From an uncultured Gammaproteobacteria bacterium (GTDB taxonomy: Bacteria > Pseudomonadota > Gammaproteobacteria > UBA4575), in contig CALJEX010000003.1 in NCBI GenBank assembly GCA_938074525.1, positions 1 to 32,218 on the forward strand: a DNA stretch of 32,218 nt, in the 5' to 3' direction. The number at the start of each line of letters is the position of its first letter. The stretch's first letter is position 1. Under the pieces are notes generated by a model, which was not told the origin of the DNA, did not search any database, and saw nothing but the letters and a program-made list of their open reading frames with translations. This document shows positions 9,905-21,076 of the stretch, piece by piece. The translations under genes were made by a program, and so were the position numbers.

Positions 9905-10285
9905 TTACGGTAATTGAACGGCAACAGGAGCTTGCCAATCTGGTTTGCGATACTCAACGACGACTTGAGTATAAATACCTCCGCGCACATTCCATTCTGC
10001 TATCAGGCGCATAAAGCGAGGTTTAGTTAAGGATGATAAAGAATTTAAAATCTGATTTGTTATTGCTTCGTGAAAAGCGGCTGTATCCCGGAACGACACC
10101 ATGTATAATTTATAAGACTTAAGTTCAACGCATAGTTGGTCGGGTATATACTCTAAACTTAATTGTGCGAAGTCTGGTTGTCCAGTGAGCGGACACAGAC
10201 AAGTAAATTCAGGTGTGGTGATTCGGATGGTATAATCATTTCCTGGTTCGGGGTTTTCAAACGTCTCTAAAATATTTTTTGACAT
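9905..10285 (-). CDS. queF: NADPH-dependent preQ1 synthase QueF (type I, short form)
   Basis: QueF reduces the nitrile 7-cyano-7-deazaguanine (preQ0) to the amine preQ1 in queuosine biosynthesis. The thioimide-forming cysteine is Cys31 in [14 protein letters not shown], with the catalytic Asp at 38. The [14 protein letters not shown]-binding segment and FHE motif follow. At 126 residues this is the unimodular type I enzyme seen in Bacillus and many other bacteria, not the ~280-residue two-domain form of E. coli. It is divergent from smc across a 75 bp gap. Confidence 0.95.
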   Translation of the reverse strand: MSKNILETFENPEPGNDYTIRITTPEFTCLCPLTGQPDFAQLSLEYIPDQLCVELKSYKLYMVSFRDTAAFHEAITNQILNSLSSLTKPRFMRLIAEWNVRGGIYTQVVVEYRKPDWQAPVAVQLP

Positions 10286-10289
10286 AGTT

Positions 10290-10318
10290 TATATAATCTT
10301 TTGATATTAAATTCTCAA
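10290..10318 (-). promoter_or_regulatory. candidate queF sigma-70 promoter, possibly leaderless
   Basis: On the minus strand TTGAGA (10318-10313) and TATATA (10295-10290) are separated by exactly 17 nt. The expected transcription start falls at or beside the queF ATG (10285-10283), so the transcript could be leaderless. No Shine-Dalgarno is visible. This is a consensus match only. Confidence 0.35.
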
Positions 10319-10360
10319 CAACTTGCTATAACTAGCTGTTATTTTACTGAATATTAACCT

Positions 10361-13300
10361 ATGCGTCTTCGTAAAGTAAAAATGGCTGGTTTTAAGTCAT
10401 TTGTCGATTCAACAGATTTCCTATTCCCTAGCGATATGGTGGGAATCGTTGGCCCCAATGGCTGCGGAAAATCCAATATTGTTGATGCCATTCGTTGGGT
10501 GATGGGCGCTAGTTCAAAAAACATACGTGGAGATACCTTAGAAGACGTTATCTTCAAAGGGTCTAGCAGTCGCAAGCCAGTGGGCCAGGCGAGTGTCGAG
10601 CTAGTATTTGACAATGCTCAAGGTAAAGCGGGCGGTCAATACGCCTCATATAGCGAGATAGCCATTCGTCGCCAAGTTACCAGAGATGGCCAATCTAAGT
10701 ACTTCTTAAATGGCACGCATTGCCGTCGCCGTGATATTTCCGATATTTTCTTGGGCACAGGATTGGGCCCACGTAGCTATGCCATTATTGAACAAGGAAC
10801 AATATCGCGCTTAATTGATGCGAAGCCGGAAGAAATGCGTGCACATTTAGAAGAAGCAGCTGGCATATCAAAATATAAAGAGCGGCGCCGAGAAACAGAA
10901 AATAGAATTCGCCACACACGTGAGAACCTAGATCGATTAAACGATTTAATCGAAGAAGTCGCAAAGCAAATTGCTAAGCTGAAACGGCAAGCTTCTGCTG
11001 CAGAAAAATACAAGCAACTCAAATCTGAAGAACGACGCTCTAATGCTGAATTATTGTTGTTGCGTATGCAATCTATGCATACCGAGTTGGATGAGCAACA
11101 TAAGAATGTTGAACATAAAGAAACAAAGTTAGAAGAAACAATTGCTCACTTGCGTTCGCTAGAGGCTGAGTTGGAGCAGTTACGCCAAGAGCATGGTTCA
11201 GCAAATGAACTGATGAATAAAGTGCAGGGCGAATATTATCAAGTTGGCGCAGATATCTCTCGCTTAGAGCAATCTATTCAACACGCGAGTGAAACTAAGC
11301 AACGTCATGAAAGTGATCTAGAGAAAACCAAATCAAATTTAGACTCGTTAGTCGAAGAGCTAGCAAAGCAGGACGAAGCGCAACAAGAATTTGAACAACA
11401 AATGCAAACCATGCAAACTGAGCTTGAATCGCTTGGTGAGCAGTATGTTGAAGTAGGTGAAGCTGTTTCTAGTGCTGAGACCGCAGAGTTATTATGGCGA
11501 GAAGCGTGGGAAGAGCTCATGCATGAAGCCAACGAGCCAAGCCATCAAGTGCAGGCGCATTCACAACGTGTCGAATTCTTAGATCAAGAAATGACTCGCT
11601 TGCAAGAGCGACAGCAGAGGTATCAGTCAGAACACGGTGAGTTGCTCCAAAGTGAGCATGAGTTTGATCTTGACTCAATTCAAAAACGCTTGGAAGCTCG
11701 CGCAGAGGCCGTGAGTGATTGCAAGCGAATGCTGGATCAATCCATCGAAAATATCACTCAGTCGCGTGAGAGAATTGAAGAATTGTCTATGCAGCTTGAT
11801 GATCGTAAGGCCGAGCATCAGCAGATTAAAAGCGAATTATCGACTTTACAGGCACTTCAAGATGCCGCCTTGAAAGGTGAGCAGCAGCAAATGCAACAGT
11901 GGATTAGCGATAAGCATTTGGATCAAGCACCAAGACTTGCTGATCAGCTTGAAGTAGAAGCGGGTTGGGAGCGCGCAGTAGAAACAGTATTAGATGGCTA
12001 CCTAGAAGCAATTTGTACTTCAGACTTAGATCGGATAGCGCTGCAATTAGATGAGTTGCAAGAAGGTCAAGTGATGTTTTTTGAAACCAATAATGCTCAA
12101 GACATACAAGCCTCATCAAATACACTAGCGAGTAAAATTAAATCTAGCTTGGGTATAAAAGCGGAGCTGCAAAAAATTCTGGTGGCGGACAATCTCAATC
12201 AAGCGCTAGCTATTAGAAAGCAATTGCAGGACGGTGAGTCAGTCATTACTGCCGATGGACTTTGGCTTAGCACTACTTGGGTGCGTTACTCAAATACTGC
12301 TAATTCAAGCGATGGTGTGTTGAGTCGAAAAGCAGACATCATCGATTTAACTGATCAATTGAGTCAAGTTGAGGAAGTCATCGCGGTTATATCTGAACAA
12401 CATCAAAATGCACTTGAGCAATTGTCAGATCAGGAACAGCAACGTGAAGATGCGCAACAGGCACATAACTTAGCGTTCCAGCAGCATGCTGAAATTCAAT
12501 CTGAATTATCTAAGAGTCAAGCTGCTATTGAGCATTGGCAACAGCGTGACACGCAATTACGCAATTCTATTGAAGAGGTGACATCTCAGCTAAATGACTA
12601 TTCTAATCAGAAACAAGCAGCAACAGAAAGCTATGAAGTGGCGCAGGTTAATTTAAACTCTTTGCAAGTGCGTAAAGATCAATTACTTGGGCGCAAAGAA
12701 GAGGTTGTTTTTGAATTTAATGAACGTAAAGAACAGGCAACTCAGCTACAAGAGCGAAAACATTCATTACAGTTAGAAATTGAAGCATTACGTACACGCT
12801 CTGCAACTTCAAAATCGATATTTAGCCGACTACAGATGGAGCAGTCGGAAGGTAATCTTCGTCTTGAGCACTTAGCTGAAGCTATAGCAGAGAGTGATCA
12901 ACCCATCCAAGAATTTTCTGCAACGTTAAAAGATAAATTAGAAAGCAGGTTGCTAGTCGAACAGAGACTCAGTGAATCAAGAGCAAATTTAGAGAAAGTT
13001 GAATCTTCTATTCGAGAAAAAGATGAGCAGCGCGTTAGTACAGACAATAAGATTGGTGAGCAGCGTGAAGCATTAAATCTGCAGCGTATGAAGTGGCAGG
13101 AGCTAAAAGTACGTGTTCAAACAATCAAAGAGCAGTTAGATCAGTTTGATTGGAGCGTGGAAGAGCTGACAAATGAGTTGGCTGAAGACGCGACATTAGA
13201 ACGTTGGGAAAAATTGGTTGCTGAAATTGAAGAAAAGATTAAACGTCTTGGTTCTATTAACTTGGCCGCCATTGATGAATTTAAAGAGCAAAGCGAACGT

Positions 13301-13861
13301 AAAGAGTACCTTGATTCGCAAAATGAAGATCTAAATAAAGCGCTAGAAACTTTAGAGACTGCAATCCGTAAAATTGATAAAGAAACTAAAGAGCGTTTCA
13401 AAGACACCTTCGATTTGGTTAACTCTCATATGCAAAGAATGTATCCACGCTTATTCCCAGGTGGTAAGGCATATTTAGAAATGACGGGCGATGATCTGCT
13501 GACTGCCGGTGTAACGATTATGGCAAGACCACCGGGTAAACGTGTGTCTTCAATTCAGTTGCTCTCAGGTGGTGAAAAAGCATTAACTGCGGTTGCGCTA
13601 GTATTAGCAATATTTGAATTAAACCCTGCACCATTCTGTCTGCTTGATGAGGTAGACGCACCTCTAGATGATGCCAACGTTGGACGGTTCTGTGATCTTA
13701 TTAAAGATATGAGTAAGCATGTACAGTTTGTATTTATTACGCATAATAAGAGTACTATGAGTTATGCAGACCATATGTTAGGTGTAACTATGAATGAACC
13801 TGGTGTGTCTAGACTGGTCTCAGTAGATATAGAAGAAGCAGTTAAACTTGCAACGGCTTAA
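10361..13861 (+). CDS. smc: chromosome segregation/condensation protein SMC
   Basis: SMC is the ATPase of bacterial condensin (Smc-ScpAB), which organises and separates chromosomes. The head has Walker A GPNGCGKSN (residues 31-39) at the N-terminus; the signature LLSGGEKAL and Walker B FCLLDEVDAPLDD are at the C-terminus. Between them lie two long coiled coils around a hinge at about residues 510-640. The 1166-residue length is typical. The smc-zipA-ligA order is known in Pseudomonas-like gammaproteobacteria. A true Smc rather than MukB says the organism is outside the Enterobacterales/Vibrionales group. No scpA or scpB is in the window. Confidence 0.97.
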   Translation: MRLRKVKMAGFKSFVDSTDFLFPSDMVGIVGPNGCGKSNIVDAIRWVMGASSKNIRGDTLEDVIFKGSSSRKPVGQASVELVFDNAQGKAGGQYASYSEIAIRRQVTRDGQSKYFLNGTHCRRRDISDIFLGTGLGPRSYAIIEQGTISRLIDAKPEEMRAHLEEAAGISKYKERRRETENRIRHTRENLDRLNDLIEEVAKQIAKLKRQASAAEKYKQLKSEERRSNAELLLLRMQSMHTELDEQHKNVEHKETKLEETIAHLRSLEAELEQLRQEHGSANELMNKVQGEYYQVGADISRLEQSIQHASETKQRHESDLEKTKSNLDSLVEELAKQDEAQQEFEQQMQTMQTELESLGEQYVEVGEAVSSAETAELLWREAWEELMHEANEPSHQVQAHSQRVEFLDQEMTRLQERQQRYQSEHGELLQSEHEFDLDSIQKRLEARAEAVSDCKRMLDQSIENITQSRERIEELSMQLDDRKAEHQQIKSELSTLQALQDAALKGEQQQMQQWISDKHLDQAPRLADQLEVEAGWERAVETVLDGYLEAICTSDLDRIALQLDELQEGQVMFFETNNAQDIQASSNTLASKIKSSLGIKAELQKILVADNLNQALAIRKQLQDGESVITADGLWLSTTWVRYSNTANSSDGVLSRKADIIDLTDQLSQVEEVIAVISEQHQNALEQLSDQEQQREDAQQAHNLAFQQHAEIQSELSKSQAAIEHWQQRDTQLRNSIEEVTSQLNDYSNQKQAATESYEVAQVNLNSLQVRKDQLLGRKEEVVFEFNERKEQATQLQERKHSLQLEIEALRTRSATSKSIFSRLQMEQSEGNLRLEHLAEAIAESDQPIQEFSATLKDKLESRLLVEQRLSESRANLEKVESSIREKDEQRVSTDNKIGEQREALNLQRMKWQELKVRVQTIKEQLDQFDWSVEELTNELAEDATLERWEKLVAEIEEKIKRLGSINLAAIDEFKEQSERKEYLDSQNEDLNKALETLETAIRKIDKETKERFKDTFDLVNSHMQRMYPRLFPGGKAYLEMTGDDLLTAGVTIMARPPGKRVSSIQLLSGGEKALTAVALVLAIFELNPAPFCLLDEVDAPLDDANVGRFCDLIKDMSKHVQFVFITHNKSTMSYADHMLGVTMNEPGVSRLVSVDIEEAVKLATA

Positions 13862-13901
13862 TAATGCCGTTTCGATCAAATGTATAAATTAGGTAGGTAA
13901 T

Positions 13902-14678
13902 ATGGTATCTGCTTTTGAGTTACGTATCGCACTGGCAATTCTAGCGGTAGTAATAATTGCGGCCATTTATGTGTGGTATCGTGCTAATTCCAAAGATCGA
14001 CAAATCGATGAGCTAAGTGTGAACGATTTAGATTTAACTGATGAGCTAGACGATATTCCCTCTATAGCTCAAGTTGATGATGCATTGGGCTTGCCAGATG
14101 ATCTGCGTTCAGAGTTTCAAGATGTCAGCAAAGAGCTGCGTGAGGAAACTATCTCCAAAAGAGTGCAAGAAGCACAGCGTGCACGTATGGAAGCCAGCAA
14201 AACGTCTTCCGTAGAAAGCGCTGCTATGGATAAATCTAGTAAAGAAATGCTAGTAATTTTTCATGTTGTTGCGAGACAAGATGAAGTGTTCACTGGACCT
14301 ATGATTGTTCGTATGATGTCAGATCTGGATCTTGAGCATGGTGAAATGGATATATTTCATTACAATGTAGAGAGACTGGGTAAGAAGCATAGCGTTTATT
14401 GTGTTGCCAATATGCTTAAGCCTGGCACATTTGATTTGCAAGCTATGGATACCTTTGAAACACGTGGTTTAACCATGATACTGCAATTGCCTGGGCCAGA
14501 AGATGAGCTTAAGTCGTTTAATATTATGGCCGAACATGCGCAGCGCTTAGCGGCATTTTTAAATGGTGATTTGCTAGACGAGAACCATAATCTAATTACC
14601 AAGCAATCAATTTCAGTGTACAAAGAACAAGTACAGTTATTTGGTTTGCGGGCAACCAGGCAGAGTGTTACTGCATAA
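13902..14678 (+). CDS. zipA: cell division protein ZipA
   Basis: ZipA tethers FtsZ protofilaments to the inner membrane at the division site. Visible are an N-terminal membrane anchor at about residues 7-25, a charged acidic/basic linker to about residue 110, and a C-terminal FtsZ-binding domain (from MLVIFHVVAR to the end) with the family pattern FTGPMIVRMMSDLDLEHGEM and ETRGLTMILQLPGP. The linker is short, giving 258 residues against 328 in E. coli. TAGGTAGG lies just upstream of the start, and the gene sits between smc and ligA as expected. Confidence 0.93.
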   Translation: MVSAFELRIALAILAVVIIAAIYVWYRANSKDRQIDELSVNDLDLTDELDDIPSIAQVDDALGLPDDLRSEFQDVSKELREETISKRVQEAQRARMEASKTSSVESAAMDKSSKEMLVIFHVVARQDEVFTGPMIVRMMSDLDLEHGEMDIFHYNVERLGKKHSVYCVANMLKPGTFDLQAMDTFETRGLTMILQLPGPEDELKSFNIMAEHAQRLAAFLNGDLLDENHNLITKQSISVYKEQVQLFGLRATRQSVTA

Positions 14679-14722
14679 TCATCGCAAGTTCCACAACTAA
14701 TTTCTATTGGCGTTTGCCTTGA

Positions 14723-16744
<2,022 letters not shown>

Positions 16745-16755
16745 ACAGAAATAAA

Positions 16756-17118
16756 ATGTCTTCTATAGAACGCAGAGCTTACCTGAGATACAACGTCAGC
16801 GTGGCGTTAACTCTGGTAGATCAACATGGTTCAAGATTTGATGTTTCCACTAAGGACATTTCCTTGGGTGGTATGCGCATAGAGTGCGAGTCAGCACTGT
16901 TAGCGAAACTATTGCCTAATGGTATACAAACAGCGCCTGGCGATTTAGTTATTATGACAGCTGAATTTAAAAACCCTAAAACATTAGAGACAGTTTCTAT
17001 TTTAAGTCATGCTTTAGCGGTACTAAGGTTGGCTGAAAGCCAGTTTTCTATTCGTTTTACTTTTGTAGACGTTGATGAAGTGCAACAAGATAAGCTTCAG
17101 CGATTATTAAATAAATAA
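16756..17118 (+). CDS. PilZ-domain protein, putative c-di-GMP receptor
   Basis: This is a single-domain PilZ protein of 120 residues. The c-di-GMP-binding signature is present: an arginine-rich N-terminal loop (ERRAYLRYNV) and the DISLGGMRI motif (the D/NxSxxG box). Such proteins bind c-di-GMP and change the activity of a partner, often in motility, adhesion or envelope processes. The ATG at 16756 lies 11 bp after ligA. Neighbouring envelope genes (lpxA-like, mpl) hint at an envelope role, but the partner is unknown. Confidence 0.85.
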   Translation: MSSIERRAYLRYNVSVALTLVDQHGSRFDVSTKDISLGGMRIECESALLAKLLPNGIQTAPGDLVIMTAEFKNPKTLETVSILSHALAVLRLAESQFSIRFTFVDVDEVQQDKLQRLLNK

Positions 17119-17135
17119 TCATCTTCACCCCTCAA

Positions 17136-17157
17136 GCCGAATCAGATATTATTCGGC
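17136..17157 (+). promoter_or_regulatory. hairpin abutting the lpxA-like start codon
   Basis: GCCGAAT (17136-17142) and ATTCGGC (17151-17157) form a perfect 7 bp stem with an 8 nt loop. The stem ends at the base immediately before the ATG at 17158, where a Shine-Dalgarno would be expected and none is seen. There is no T-run, so an intrinsic terminator for the PilZ gene is unlikely. It may influence translation of the downstream gene; this is inference. Confidence 0.5.
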
Positions 17158-17916
17158 ATGGCAAATATTCATTCAACCGCAATTGTTTCCAGTTCAGCAA
17201 GTTTAGCTGAGGATGTAGAGGTTGGACCATATTCAATTGTGCATGCTAATGCACGTATCGGTTCAGGTACTATTATAGGTTCGCATACTATTATTCATTC
17301 TTATGTCGACATGGGTGAGCGCAATACAGTTGCTGATCATGTTGTGCTTGGTGGCGCGCCGCAAGATATTTCATATCATGGCGAAGAAACCTGGTTGGAA
17401 ATTGGCGATGATAATATTTTTCGAGAGTTCTGCTCAGTGCACCGTGCTAATAATGATCAAGAAGTGACTAAGATAGGTAACGGCTGTTATCTGATGTGCA
17501 ATACACATGTGGGACATAATTGTTTGTTAAGTGACGAGGTGATCATCACTGCTTACGCAGCACTTAGTGGGCATGTAGAAGTGGGTGCTAAAGCAATTAT
17601 TGGTGGCAGTTCGGGTGTCCATCAATTCTGTCGCATAGGTGCCTATGCAATGGTTAGTGGGTTTGCACCAGTGGCAAAAGATGTACTGCCATTTTGTTTA
17701 TTGGGTCGAGATCCAGTAGCGCATTATAGGTTGAATACTGTCGGCTTGCGCAGGGCCGGGATCACCGGTGAAAAATATAAAGTGCTAGAAAAAAGAATTC
17801 GCCAGATTCGCGCAGGTGATCGTGAGCCATATCCAGCAACTACTAAAGAATTAGAAGTGTTAGAAGATTGGTTGGCAGCGCCATCAAAGCGTGGCGTATA
17901 TAAATTTCTACGCTAA
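17158..17916 (+). CDS. lpxA: LpxA-like acyl-[ACP]-UDP-N-acetylglucosamine O-acyltransferase
   Basis: LpxA-family enzymes transfer a 3-hydroxyacyl chain from acyl carrier protein to UDP-GlcNAc, the first step of lipid A synthesis. The protein is a left-handed parallel beta-helix with hexapeptide repeats from HSTAIV onward, then the catalytic His region CNTHVGHN (His120 matches E. coli His125), GGSSGVHQF and a C-terminal helical domain. The 252-residue length fits. It is not beside lpxD, fabZ or lpxB, so it is likely a second, stand-alone copy or the main gene relocated; substrate could differ (for example UDP-GlcNAc3N). The gene is preceded by a hairpin rather than a ribosome-binding site. Confidence 0.85.
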   Translation: MANIHSTAIVSSSASLAEDVEVGPYSIVHANARIGSGTIIGSHTIIHSYVDMGERNTVADHVVLGGAPQDISYHGEETWLEIGDDNIFREFCSVHRANNDQEVTKIGNGCYLMCNTHVGHNCLLSDEVIITAYAALSGHVEVGAKAIIGGSSGVHQFCRIGAYAMVSGFAPVAKDVLPFCLLGRDPVAHYRLNTVGLRRAGITGEKYKVLEKRIRQIRAGDREPYPATTKELEVLEDWLAAPSKRGVYKFLR

Positions 17917-17920
17917 GCAA

Positions 17921-18433
17921 ATGAAATATGTTATTGAGTATTACGTTCGTTTGGCATTGTTAAGAGCAAAGCCACAAGACTGTCCCTCCTCTAATGCCTT
18001 CCAGATGATATTAATATGTTTTTATTTGGGGTTGTCAATTTTAAATGCGCTTGTTATTTACGGATTTACAAAAGGTGCCATTCATGGTGTGCTAGATTTA
18101 AGTCTATTATATGTGTTTACTCGATTAATTTTGCGAGGTAAAAAAGAACGTGTCCATCAAACGTTTAATGCATTTTTAGGTGTTGGAATAGTAATTGGGT
18201 TGCTGCATACGATATGTTCATATGCGTTTGTCGTCGATCAAAACACAAAAGACATTCCTGATGTTGGCAAGATTCTATTTTTACTGATCTTCATTTGGAT
18301 AATTATTGCGTATGGACATATCGTAAGACATGCTGCGGAACTAAATTTGCCATCAGGTATATCCATTAGCCTGGGCTATACAATGCTAAATGCCATGATG
18401 CTTCTTTCAATTTCAGAAATGCTAAGGATATAA
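17921..18433 (+). CDS. unrecognised multi-pass membrane protein
   Basis: I do not recognise this protein. From the ATG at 17921 it is 170 residues, with an N-terminal amphipathic stretch (MKYVIEYYVRLALLRAKP) and about four hydrophobic segments, roughly at residues 30-48, 52-70, 88-112 and 124-148. An in-frame ATG at 17891 would add 10 residues but lies inside the lpxA-like gene. The 17921 start lies 4 bp after that gene's stop and the stop comes just before mpl, so it is probably co-transcribed with both. That position suggests an envelope role, but no function can be assigned. Confidence 0.7.
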   Translation: MKYVIEYYVRLALLRAKPQDCPSSNAFQMILICFYLGLSILNALVIYGFTKGAIHGVLDLSLLYVFTRLILRGKKERVHQTFNAFLGVGIVIGLLHTICSYAFVVDQNTKDIPDVGKILFLLIFIWIIIAYGHIVRHAAELNLPSGISISLGYTMLNAMMLLSISEMLRI

Positions 18434-18434
18434 A

Positions 18435-19799
18435 ATGCATATTCACTTCCTTGGAGTATGTGGAACGTTTATGGGTGGCTTAGCGTTGCTTGCTAAACAA
18501 ATGGGTTATCAGGTGACTGGTTCTGATGAGGGTGTATATCCACCTATGAGCACGCAGCTTGAAGCGGCAGGAATTGATTTAATTGAAGGTTTTGACGCTT
18601 CGCAATTAGATATACGTCCTGACCAAGTAGTTGTGGGTAATGTAATGACGCGTGGTCATTCAGTCATTGAGCGCATGCTCAGTGAGCAGTGGCCAATGAT
18701 ATCCGGGCCGCAATGGTTGAGTGAGCATTTGCTGCAAAGTCGTTGGGTGCTTGCAGTGTCTGGTACTCATGGTAAAACAACTACTGCGAGTATGCTTGCA
18801 TGGATATTAGAATATGCAGGTTTGAGTCCTGGTTTCTTGATAGGGGGCGTGCCGAATAATTTCGGTGTATCTGCGCGTATAGGGGATAAACCATTTTTTG
18901 TTATTGAAGCTGATGAATATGACACCGCATTTTTTGATAAGCGCTCTAAGTTCGTCCACTATCAGCCGCGCACGTTAATTATTAATAATATTGAATTTGA
19001 TCATGCGGATATATTTCGTGATCTTCAAGATGTGCAAAAACAATTCCATCATGTAATAAAAATTCTTCCACAGTTAGGCAAATTGATTTTTAATGGTGAC
19101 GATAAAAATATTCAACAAGTGTTAGATCTAGGGCTGTGGTCAGAAAACGAATCGTTTGGAGTGAAGTCATCGTGTTATTGGCATTTGGCAGGTGTCCACG
19201 ATAAAAAGAATCCTTATAAAATTTCAACTTTGCAAGGTAAAAAATATGAGGGTCGCTTATCGCTGCTGGGCGAGCATAATGCGTTAAATGCGATTGCTGC
19301 AATAGGGGCGGCAAGGCATGCTGGTGTGACTGTCGAGCAATCATTAAAAGCGCTTGCCAATTTTTCTGGAGTGAAAAGACGTCTGGAAAATAGAGGTGTG
19401 TACGATGGAATTACTATCTATGATGATTTCGCTCATCATCCGACAGAAATCAAATGTACTCTGGAAGCATTTAAGCAACAATATGATAAGCAACGCATGA
19501 TTGTGGTGCTTGAACCACGTTCTAATACCATGCAAATGGGTATCCATGCGCATCGCTTGAAAGAAGCATTATCCCCAGCGACAGAACTATGTATATATGA
19601 CGGTGGGGAGTTAAGTTGGTCAATAGAGCAGGTATTATCGGGGCTACATAGCAATATATTCACTGATATAGAGCGTTTGGTCGAATATTTACTGTCAATC
19701 TTGCAGCCTCAAGATAATGTACTTATCCTTAGTAATGGTGGTTTTGGAGGAGTTTGCAACAAACTTATTACCGGTCTGAGCCAGCGTTTGAATCATTAA
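18435..19799 (+). CDS. mpl: UDP-N-acetylmuramate:L-Ala-gamma-D-Glu-meso-DAP ligase Mpl
   Basis: Mpl joins the tripeptide recovered from murein turnover to UDP-MurNAc, allowing peptidoglycan recycling in the cytosol. It starts with the Mur-ligase N-terminal motif MHIHFLGVCGTFMGGLA (a degenerate nucleotide-binding loop), then the ATP loop SGTHGKTTT at residues 109-117. The central EADEYDTAFFD and NNIEFDHADIF motifs are typical of Mpl rather than MurC. The 454-residue length is standard. It starts one base after the preceding membrane-protein gene. Confidence 0.95.
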   Translation: MHIHFLGVCGTFMGGLALLAKQMGYQVTGSDEGVYPPMSTQLEAAGIDLIEGFDASQLDIRPDQVVVGNVMTRGHSVIERMLSEQWPMISGPQWLSEHLLQSRWVLAVSGTHGKTTTASMLAWILEYAGLSPGFLIGGVPNNFGVSARIGDKPFFVIEADEYDTAFFDKRSKFVHYQPRTLIINNIEFDHADIFRDLQDVQKQFHHVIKILPQLGKLIFNGDDKNIQQVLDLGLWSENESFGVKSSCYWHLAGVHDKKNPYKISTLQGKKYEGRLSLLGEHNALNAIAAIGAARHAGVTVEQSLKALANFSGVKRRLENRGVYDGITIYDDFAHHPTEIKCTLEAFKQQYDKQRMIVVLEPRSNTMQMGIHAHRLKEALSPATELCIYDGGELSWSIEQVLSGLHSNIFTDIERLVEYLLSILQPQDNVLILSNGGFGGVCNKLITGLSQRLNH

Positions 19800-19820
19800 T
19801 GCATAAGTGAAGGAAGTTCA

Positions 19821-21074
19821 TTGCTCGAAAGACGGCAACGCAGAAGAAGAAGTTTAAGCTCTACTGGAAAAATCGGAAAATTTTCTCTTGAAGAAGCTGT
19901 GCGTACTCAACCGACGCGCGCGTTATATCGCTCATATGATCCATTTCTTGATCGTAAAGTTGCAATCAAAATCATTCAGTTGTTTGATCCTAGTGAAGAT
20001 GAAGATCTTACCGCCAATGATTCATTCTATGCAGAAGCGCAAGCGATAGGCAGGTTGCAGCATCAAAATATTGTCTCTGTATATGACGCGGGTGTTGGAG
20101 ACTATGAAGGTTATATCGTGATGGAGTATATTCAGGGCGATAGTTTGCTGGAAGTGTTGAAGCAGAAGAAATCGTTGCCTGTCGGCACTGCGTTAAATAT
20201 AGCCGCGCAGATTTGCCATGCGCTAGATTACGCGCACAAAAAAAATATTATTCATCGTGATATCAAGCCAAGCAATATAATGATTGCTCAAAACGAACAA
20301 GTGAAAGTAGTTGATTTTGGTATTTCTATATTAAATACGAATGAGGGGTATGATTCTGGCTTGATGGGGACGCCGTCTTATATGGCGCCAGAATTGATTG
20401 ATGGTGCGCCAGCCAACGAGTCGAGTGATTTATTTTCAGTAGCTGTATTGTTATATGAAATGATTACAGGCGATTTGCCATTCTCAGGCAGTGATGCTCA
20501 TGCTGTGCTGTATAAAATTATTAATAGCGAGCCTGAAGCAATAAACGATATTCAACCGGACTCATTAAAAGCATTGCTTGTAAAGGCGCTCGCAAAACAA
20601 CCTGAAAATAGATTTAACTCAGCGGCAGAATTTGAGGATGAGCTACTCATCGTTGCCGAGCAAATCAGTGCTAATGAAAATAATTACCAAGAATTAGACA
20701 CCGAGCAACTTAAGCAGTTAGAAATTTTTGAAGATTGTAGCCCAGAGATACTTCATGAATTAGCCAATTGCTTAGAAATTTCAGCAGTGGCTGGTGGCGA
20801 AGTTATTTTTAGTGAAAGTTTATTGGACGAATATTTATGCCTTATAGAAGGCAAGGCTTTATTAGTCGCTGAGGATAAGCATCTTGCTGTGAATGCAAAG
20901 CAGTGGTTATCTGAAAATATTTTGTCTAAACAGTTTTCTAGTTGCAGTTGTAAAGCGCTAGTGAAATCGCAAGTGTTACGTGTATCAAAATCAAATCTAT
21001 TAGAGAGTTCGACTGTTACCCAAGCATATTTCTTCCAGTTTATGTTGGACAGGATTTTTTACACAGTAAACTAA
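19821..21074 (+). CDS. serine/threonine protein kinase with cNMP-binding-like C-terminal domain
   Basis: This is a Hanks-type kinase of 417 residues. Visible catalytic parts are the VAIK lysine (Lys50), αC Glu (about 72), HRDIKPSN (Asp147), DFG (165-167) and APE (189-191). The usual glycine-rich loop GxGxxG is not recognisable: residues 22-36 read EEAVRTQPTRALYRS. From about residue 295 (LEIFEDCSPEILHEL) the protein resembles a cyclic-nucleotide-binding fold, with AGGEVIFSE and EYLCLIEGKALLV, but no clear phosphate-binding cassette is seen. No membrane span is present. The start is a TTG at 19821 with AAGGAAG upstream. Substrates are unknown; it leads a set with LON-domain, thioredoxin and ABC genes. 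Confidence 0.85.
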   Translation: MLERRQRRRRSLSSTGKIGKFSLEEAVRTQPTRALYRSYDPFLDRKVAIKIIQLFDPSEDEDLTANDSFYAEAQAIGRLQHQNIVSVYDAGVGDYEGYIVMEYIQGDSLLEVLKQKKSLPVGTALNIAAQICHALDYAHKKNIIHRDIKPSNIMIAQNEQVKVVDFGISILNTNEGYDSGLMGTPSYMAPELIDGAPANESSDLFSVAVLLYEMITGDLPFSGSDAHAVLYKIINSEPEAINDIQPDSLKALLVKALAKQPENRFNSAAEFEDELLIVAEQISANENNYQELDTEQLKQLEIFEDCSPEILHELANCLEISAVAGGEVIFSESLLDEYLCLIEGKALLVAEDKHLAVNAKQWLSENILSKQFSSCSCKALVKSQVLRVSKSNLLESSTVTQAYFFQFMLDRIFYTVN

Positions 21075-21076
21075 AT

